A stretch of DNA of 17,399 nt from Lachnospiraceae bacterium UBA3772. Its GTDB lineage: Bacteria > Bacillota > Clostridia > Lachnospirales > Lachnospiraceae. The DNA is taken from assembly GCA_002371025.1 (NCBI GenBank), contig DFFQ01000143.1, positions 1 through 17,399 on the forward strand, given 5' to 3'. The notes under the pieces were generated by a model that saw only the letters and a list, made by a program, of their open reading frames with translations, did not search any database and was not told the origin of the DNA. A program made the translations under genes and the position numbers. This document shows positions 13,964 to 17,399 of this stretch, piece by piece (the stretch's first letter is position 1; each line of letters begins with the position of its first letter).

Positions 13964-14036
13964 ATCTTTACTTTTATGACGATATCCTGCCGGAATCTTT
14001 ACTTTTTGCCCTGATTTTGTTACAATAAGTAAAGAT
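13964..14036 (+). promoter_or_regulatory. Operator array: three copies of ATCTTTACTT around the Fic promoter
   Basis: The 10-mer atctttactt occurs at 13964-13973 and 13995-14004 in direct orientation and as aagtaaagat at 14027-14036 in inverted orientation, spaced 31 and 32 bases, about three helical turns each. The second and third copies extend to an 11-bp perfect inverted repeat (13994-14004 and 14027-14037). They overlap the -35 box and the transcription start region, which suggests repression by a regulator binding one DNA face, most simply the HTH domain of the Fic protein itself. Confidence 0.7.
13998..14026 (+). promoter_or_regulatory. Promoter of the HTH-Fic gene
   Basis: -35 TTTACT at 13998-14003 (4 of 6 consensus) and -10 TACAAT at 14021-14026 (5 of 6) are 17 bases apart, with a TG one base before the -10 (extended -10). 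The predicted start of transcription is near 14033, about 25 bases before the GTG start codon. Confidence 0.65.
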
Positions 14037-14056
14037 TTTGGAAGGGGTGTGAGCAC

Positions 14057-14965
14057 GTGATTTCATATGAAATTCTTGAAAAAACTCTTAAAGACAGGGG
14101 AATTGGAAAGACTGAGCTTTCTACGCAGCTTGGACTTTCTTCTAGAACCATAGCTAAGATAGGAAAAGGCGAAAAACTTTCCAATCGGACTTTAAAAAAA
14201 ATAGCAGATTATCTTGGTATGGATCAGAGTCTCCTGATGAAGGAAGTCTCTGAAAATAAGATATTACAGGTGCTCAGGGAAGAAAAAGAGATGAAACTTC
14301 CAGGAGGACTATATCACGAGCTACAGGTCAGGATGACTTATAATTCCAATCATATTGAGGGAAGCAAACTGTCTGAAGATCAGACAAGGTTGATTTTTGA
14401 GACAAATACCATTGATGTGGGTGACGGCATCCCTGTAGATGATATTTTGGAAACGGTACATCATTTCCGGGCAATCGATTATGTAATAGATATTGCGGAG
14501 GATGAACTGACCGAGGATATTATCAAACAGCTGCATTTTATCTTAAAGCATGATACGAAGGATTCAACGCTTGGATGGTTTGCTGTTGGAGATTATAAAA
14601 AACGTGCGAATGTAGTAGGTGGCCGGGAAACATCCAAACCATCGGATGTTCATAAGCACATGATGGCTTTGCTTAAGGAGTACAACGCCAAGGAAAATGT
14701 TACAATAGAGGATATCATAGCTTTGCATGCCGAGTTTGAGTATATACACCCGTTTCAGGATGGAAATGGCAGAGTCGGACGTCTTGTAGCATTAAAGGAG
14801 TGCCTGCGGCATAGTGTGATACCTTTTATCATTGAGGATGCGAAGAAAAGTTACTATTACAGAGGCCTCTTTGAATGGAGAAATGAAAAGGGCTGGCTTA
14901 CTGATACCTGCTTGGACGGGCAGGATACATTTAAAAGACTTATGGATATGTTGGAAATTATATAA
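14057..14965 (+). CDS. HTH-Fic protein (class II Fic AMPylator with N-terminal XRE domain)
   Basis: The 302-residue protein joins an XRE helix-turn-helix (about 1-62, containing GKTELSTQLGLSSRTIAKI) to a Fic domain. The Fic motif HPFQDGNGRVGR lies at 231-242 with His231, Asp235, Asn237 and both Arg present. The inhibitory-helix motif [ST]xxxE[GN] is SNHIEG at 97-102 with Glu101, before the Fic core, which defines class II. Fic enzymes transfer AMP (or other nucleotides) to hydroxyl side chains; the inhibitory glutamate holds them off. The GTG start is supported by AAGGGG at 14042-14047. The promoter carries three operator-like elements, so autoregulation is likely. Target protein unknown. The alcohol dehydrogenase gene follows after 25 bases. 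Confidence 0.92.
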   Translation: MISYEILEKTLKDRGIGKTELSTQLGLSSRTIAKIGKGEKLSNRTLKKIADYLGMDQSLLMKEVSENKILQVLREEKEMKLPGGLYHELQVRMTYNSNHIEGSKLSEDQTRLIFETNTIDVGDGIPVDDILETVHHFRAIDYVIDIAEDELTEDIIKQLHFILKHDTKDSTLGWFAVGDYKKRANVVGGRETSKPSDVHKHMMALLKEYNAKENVTIEDIIALHAEFEYIHPFQDGNGRVGRLVALKECLRHSVIPFIIEDAKKSYYYRGLFEWRNEKGWLTDTCLDGQDTFKRLMDMLEII

Positions 14966-14990
14966 GATAAGAACAGGAGGGAATTAAAAC

Positions 14991-16154
14991 ATGCAAAATT
15001 TTGATTATCAGACACCTACGAGACTGATTTTTGGAAAAGGCGTAGTGGAGAAGCTGCCTGAGGTTATGGGGCAGTTTGGTAAGAAGATTCTTCTTACCTA
15101 TGGAGGTGGAAGTATCAAGAAGATTGGTCTTTATGACAAAGTAAAAGAGCTTCTTAAAGATTTTGAAATCTATGAACTTTCAGATATTCAGCCTAATCCA
15201 AAGTATGACCCAAGTGTCCTTGACGGTGTAAAAATCTGTAAGGAAAACAACATTGACGTAATACTTGCAGTAGGTGGTGGAAGTGTTCTTGACTGTTCCA
15301 AAGCTATTGCCACAGGTGCAAAGTATGATGGTGATCCATGGGATCTTATTTCATACAAAGCATTTGCAACTGATTCTATTCCAATTGTTGATATCATCAC
15401 TCTTGCTGCAACAGGAAGTGAATATGATTCCGGAGGAGTTATTTCAAGAACAGAGACTAATGATAAGATTGGGTACATAGATCCTCACAACTTCCCATTG
15501 GTTTCTTTCCTTGATCCTACTTATACATTTACAGTATCAAAGAAGCAGACGGCAGCTGGATGTGCTGATGCTATGAATCATATCATGGAGCAGTATTTCT
15601 GCGAGGATTCAACAATCCTTAATGACGGTTTCATGGAGGCCGGATTAAAGAGCCTTATGGTAAATGCTAAGAAGTGTTTAGAAAATCCAGAGGATTATAC
15701 TGCAAGAGCCGAGATGATGCTGACCTGCACATACGGATGTAACGGAATCTATTCCTTAGGTAACAGTAAGACAGGATGGCCGCTTCACGGAATGGAGCAT
15801 GCTCTTTCTGCATATTATGACATCACTCATGGCGAGGGTCTTGCAATCATTACTCCAAGATGGATGGAGCATGTATTAAGCGAAAAGACAGTAGACCGCT
15901 TTGTAAAATACGGTGTAAATGTTTTTGGAATTGATCCAGATCAGGATAAGTTTGAGATTGCAAAGAAAGCAATTCAGTCAACCTATGACTTCTTTGTATC
16001 AATCGGTATTCCAATGAATCTCAAAGCTGTAGGAATTGATGAGAGTAGGATTGATGAGATGGCTCATCATGTAGCTGTAAACGAAGGTCTTGAGAATGCC
16101 TGGGTACCATTAACAGAAAAGGATATTGCTGATATCTTCAGAGCTTCTTTATAA
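14991..16154 (+). CDS. Iron-containing alcohol dehydrogenase, butanol dehydrogenase/YqhD type
   Basis: The 387-residue protein matches the BdhA/YqhD group: it begins NFDYQTPTRLIFGKGVVEKL, has GGGS at 38-41 (typical of NADPH-using members), AVGGGSVLDCSKAI (93-106), and the metal ligands Asp193 and His197 in ADAMNHIMEQY, His266 in PLHGMEH and His280 in ITHGEGLA. It reduces aldehydes such as butyraldehyde to alcohols in the cytoplasm, closing fermentation redox balance. A strong AGGAGGG (14975-14981) precedes the ATG. Its codons look more biased than those of the neighbours, as for a well-expressed gene. No separate promoter is evident in the 25 bases after the Fic gene, so readthrough or a promoter within Fic must supply it. 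Confidence 0.95.
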   Translation: MQNFDYQTPTRLIFGKGVVEKLPEVMGQFGKKILLTYGGGSIKKIGLYDKVKELLKDFEIYELSDIQPNPKYDPSVLDGVKICKENNIDVILAVGGGSVLDCSKAIATGAKYDGDPWDLISYKAFATDSIPIVDIITLAATGSEYDSGGVISRTETNDKIGYIDPHNFPLVSFLDPTYTFTVSKKQTAAGCADAMNHIMEQYFCEDSTILNDGFMEAGLKSLMVNAKKCLENPEDYTARAEMMLTCTYGCNGIYSLGNSKTGWPLHGMEHALSAYYDITHGEGLAIITPRWMEHVLSEKTVDRFVKYGVNVFGIDPDQDKFEIAKKAIQSTYDFFVSIGIPMNLKAVGIDESRIDEMAHHVAVNEGLENAWVPLTEKDIADIFRASL

Positions 16155-16287
16155 GTTATCTTAGGAAGAGTTAGAGCATGAGTACAATCTGATATATAAT
16201 AAACGGGGATTTGCTTCAAACGAGCTTTAGGCTGCTGTTTTGCACGAGGATGTAAGACAGTGGCTTATTTTGTTTTTTATATAAAAA

Positions 16288-16306
16288 TAGTTGACATACG
16301 CAACTA
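16288..16306. promoter_or_regulatory. Palindromic operator of the MarR regulator
   Basis: TAGTTG (16288-16293) and CAACTA (16301-16306) are exact inverted repeats with a 7-base spacer, the usual size of a MarR dimer site (about 19 bases). The site covers the -35 box of the MarR promoter, so binding would block transcription. Autorepression is inferred. Confidence 0.7.
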
Positions 16307-16319
16307 ATGCAATTATCAT
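16291..16319 (+). promoter_or_regulatory. Promoter of the MarR-acetyltransferase operon
   Basis: TTGACA at 16291-16296 (perfect) and TATCAT at 16314-16319 (5 of 6) are separated by 17 bases. The expected start of transcription leaves a leader of about 18 bases before the MarR gene's start codon, containing TGGAGGA. Confidence 0.8.
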
Positions 16320-16343
16320 TTATATTCAAATGGAGGACTTTTT

Positions 16344-16787
16344 ATGGATAAGGTAAAAATATTTCGGGAATATACCAGAGAACTTGAGCGTAATCTTGAA
16401 AATATGAATCGTTCTGATTGTTGTCAGTGTTCCGTAACTACTTCCCAGTGTTTTCTTATAGTGGAGATAGGTCGTAATCCAGGAATATGTGTGAAAGAGC
16501 TGGCGAACGTACTTAAGCTGGATAAAAGTGCTGTAAGTAGGGCGGTTGAAGAGTTAGTGCAAAAAGGATTTGTAGTTAGGGAACCATCAAAAGCGGATCG
16601 TAGATGTGTAGTTCTTACTTTGACGCAAGAAGGCGAAGCCCGATTCAACAAGATTGAGAATGATATGTACGAGAAGTTCAAGAAGGTGTTTGCTAGAATC
16701 CCAAAGGATAAGCAGGGACAAGTTCTCGAAGCATTACAAATATATAATGAAGCCTGTGAAAAAGAGGAGGGTAAATGTTGTGATTAG
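16344..16787 (+). CDS. Cysteine-rich MarR-family transcriptional regulator
   Basis: The 147-residue protein has a MarR winged helix: helix VCVKELANVLKLDKSAV-like segment at about 48-66, recognition helix SAVSRAVEELVQKG, and wing REPSKADRRCVVLTLT (79-94, with the usual DRR). It carries an unusual set of cysteines: CCQC at 26-29, Cys36 in SVTTSQC, Cys49, Cys88, Cys138 and CC at 145-146. Clustered cysteines in helix 1-2 and at the C-terminus could bind a thiophilic ligand such as arsenite or antimonite, or sense oxidation. TGGAGGA is the ribosome binding site and a palindrome lies over its promoter. The acetyltransferase gene overlaps its last 8 bases, so the two are co-regulated. Confidence 0.92.
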   Translation: MDKVKIFREYTRELERNLENMNRSDCCQCSVTTSQCFLIVEIGRNPGICVKELANVLKLDKSAVSRAVEELVQKGFVVREPSKADRRCVVLTLTQEGEARFNKIENDMYEKFKKVFARIPKDKQGQVLEALQIYNEACEKEEGKCCD

Positions 16788-17256
16788 ACCAATGGTAGAT
16801 AACGACTGGGAGAGAGTTTCTGAGATTTACAAGCAGGGAATGGAAGGTGGAACTGCAACCTTTAATACAGAATGTCCTAGCTTTGAAGAATGGGATAAAG
16901 GGCATATTAAGGAATGTAGATTCGTTTATGAAGAAGATGGAAATGTGATTGGTTGGGTTGCGATAAGTCCTACATCCAGCAGATGCGTTTATAAAGGCTG
17001 CGTGGAAATGAGCGTTTATGTTGACCAAAACTATCGTGGACATGGAGTGGGAACAGCACTTGTTAAAGAGTTAATTGCGCAATCTGAGAGAGTTGGATTT
17101 TGGAGTATTTATTCTGCTATTATTTCGGTTAACAAAGCAAGTATTGGATTGCATAAAAAATGTGGTTTTAGAGAAATTGGATATCGAGAAAGAATTGCTA
17201 AAGATAAATTCGGGGAATGGCAGAATACAACCTTGATGGAGTATAGAGCCTCATAA
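16780..17256 (+). CDS. PAT/ArsN1-type N-acetyltransferase
   Basis: The GTG at 16780 (158 residues) is chosen from GAGGAGG at 16764-16770 and because homologues begin IRP-x-x-x-x-D; earlier in-frame starts would lie deep in the MarR gene. The sequence follows the phosphinothricin acetyltransferase pattern: IYKQGMEGGTATFNTECPSF, GWVAISPTSSRCVYKGCVEM, acetyl-CoA loop NYRGHGVGTAL (84-94), SVNKASIGLHKKCGFREIGY and GEWQNTTLMEY. Enzymes of this family acetylate phosphinothricin, methionine sulfoximine or, in the ArsN1 branch, arsinothricin, using acetyl-CoA. Translational coupling to a cysteine-rich MarR regulator fits an inducible detoxification role. The exact substrate is inferred; promiscuous amino-acid acetylation is an alternative. 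Confidence 0.9.
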   Translation: MIRPMVDNDWERVSEIYKQGMEGGTATFNTECPSFEEWDKGHIKECRFVYEEDGNVIGWVAISPTSSRCVYKGCVEMSVYVDQNYRGHGVGTALVKELIAQSERVGFWSIYSAIISVNKASIGLHKKCGFREIGYRERIAKDKFGEWQNTTLMEYRAS

Positions 17257-17337
17257 GCCTATGGAGATTTCTATGAAAGAAGAATGTTTGATGTTGTAAA
17301 AGTTTAGAAATTGCATTTCTTCTTGCTGCATTTCATG

Positions 17338-17343
17338 TATAAT
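17338..17343 (+). promoter_or_regulatory. Candidate -10 box for a gene beyond the window
   Basis: A perfect TATAAT lies in the 143-base tail after the last gene, which otherwise contains no gene that I can support. No good -35 is seen at the right distance, so the call is weak. Confidence 0.3.
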
Positions 17344-17399
17344 GGAATACAGTGGGAAGAAATAAACAAATCGAAATTTATCTTAGAGATAATTGATGG

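Noticed and set aside
16155..16287. Rho-independent terminator after the alcohol dehydrogenase
   Set aside because: There are T runs near 16270, but I found no convincing GC-rich stem; only a four-pair AGCT/GGCT hairpin is visible near 16224.
16654..16779. Long N-terminal extension of the acetyltransferase inside the MarR gene
   Set aside because: The 42 extra residues overlap a well-supported gene in another frame, are basic and lysine-rich, and have no counterpart in the PAT family; GAGGAGG supports the GTG at 16780.

Overview
The window looks like chromosomal DNA from a low-GC member of the Lachnospiraceae, probably Butyrivibrio, Pseudobutyrivibrio or a relative. The reasons are AT-rich coding sequence, strong GGAGG-type ribosome binding sites, a butanol-dehydrogenase-type iron alcohol dehydrogenase, and several DUF-type proteins I associate with gut and rumen Firmicutes. 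This is recognition from memory, not a database match. Every gene I support is on the + strand. There is no rRNA, tRNA, CRISPR array, transposase or integrase.

Region 1 (1-5107) is accessory. It opens with the end of a RelE/HigB-type toxin and its XRE antitoxin, closed by a perfect 15-bp hairpin. A membrane-anchored alpha/beta hydrolase follows, then a run of proteins resembling immunity or accessory proteins of polymorphic toxin loci (a DUF7738/DUF6892-like protein and two acidic DUF6985-like proteins) with an AIG1/Pr6Pr-like membrane protein among them. A gene lacking its 5' end closes the region. Three members of an intergenic TGGACCA hairpin repeat lie just after stop codons here.

Region 2 (5172-9389) holds a CDP-alcohol phosphatidyltransferase, a Nudix hydrolase and an unusual kinase-like/HD phosphohydrolase fusion. 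Next come the decayed tails of two GNAT acetyltransferase-like genes, an intact GNAT gene, a DUF7336-like protein and a small membrane protein.

Region 3 (9453-12781) is more conventional: a HAD-family hydrolase, a cytoplasmic PQQ-type beta-propeller and the pdxS-pdxT pair for de novo pyridoxal 5'-phosphate synthesis.

Region 4 (12930-16154) has a DUF6572-like protein, a 60-residue winged-helix protein, an unrecognised 133-residue protein, an HTH-Fic protein and the alcohol dehydrogenase. The Fic gene carries a clear promoter with three evenly spaced operator-like elements, and the dehydrogenase follows after only 25 bases.

Region 5 (16288-17256) is a compact regulated operon. A MarR regulator unusually rich in cysteine, with an operator-like palindrome over its own -35 box, overlaps by 8 bases a phosphinothricin/arsinothricin-type N-acetyltransferase gene. 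This suggests a sensor and detoxification pair, possibly for an organoarsenical or related amino-acid antibiotic.

The strongest candidates for something new are the cysteine-rich MarR/acetyltransferase pair, the kinase-HD fusion, the Fic operator array, and the set of immunity-like genes with no partner toxin together with the hairpin repeat.
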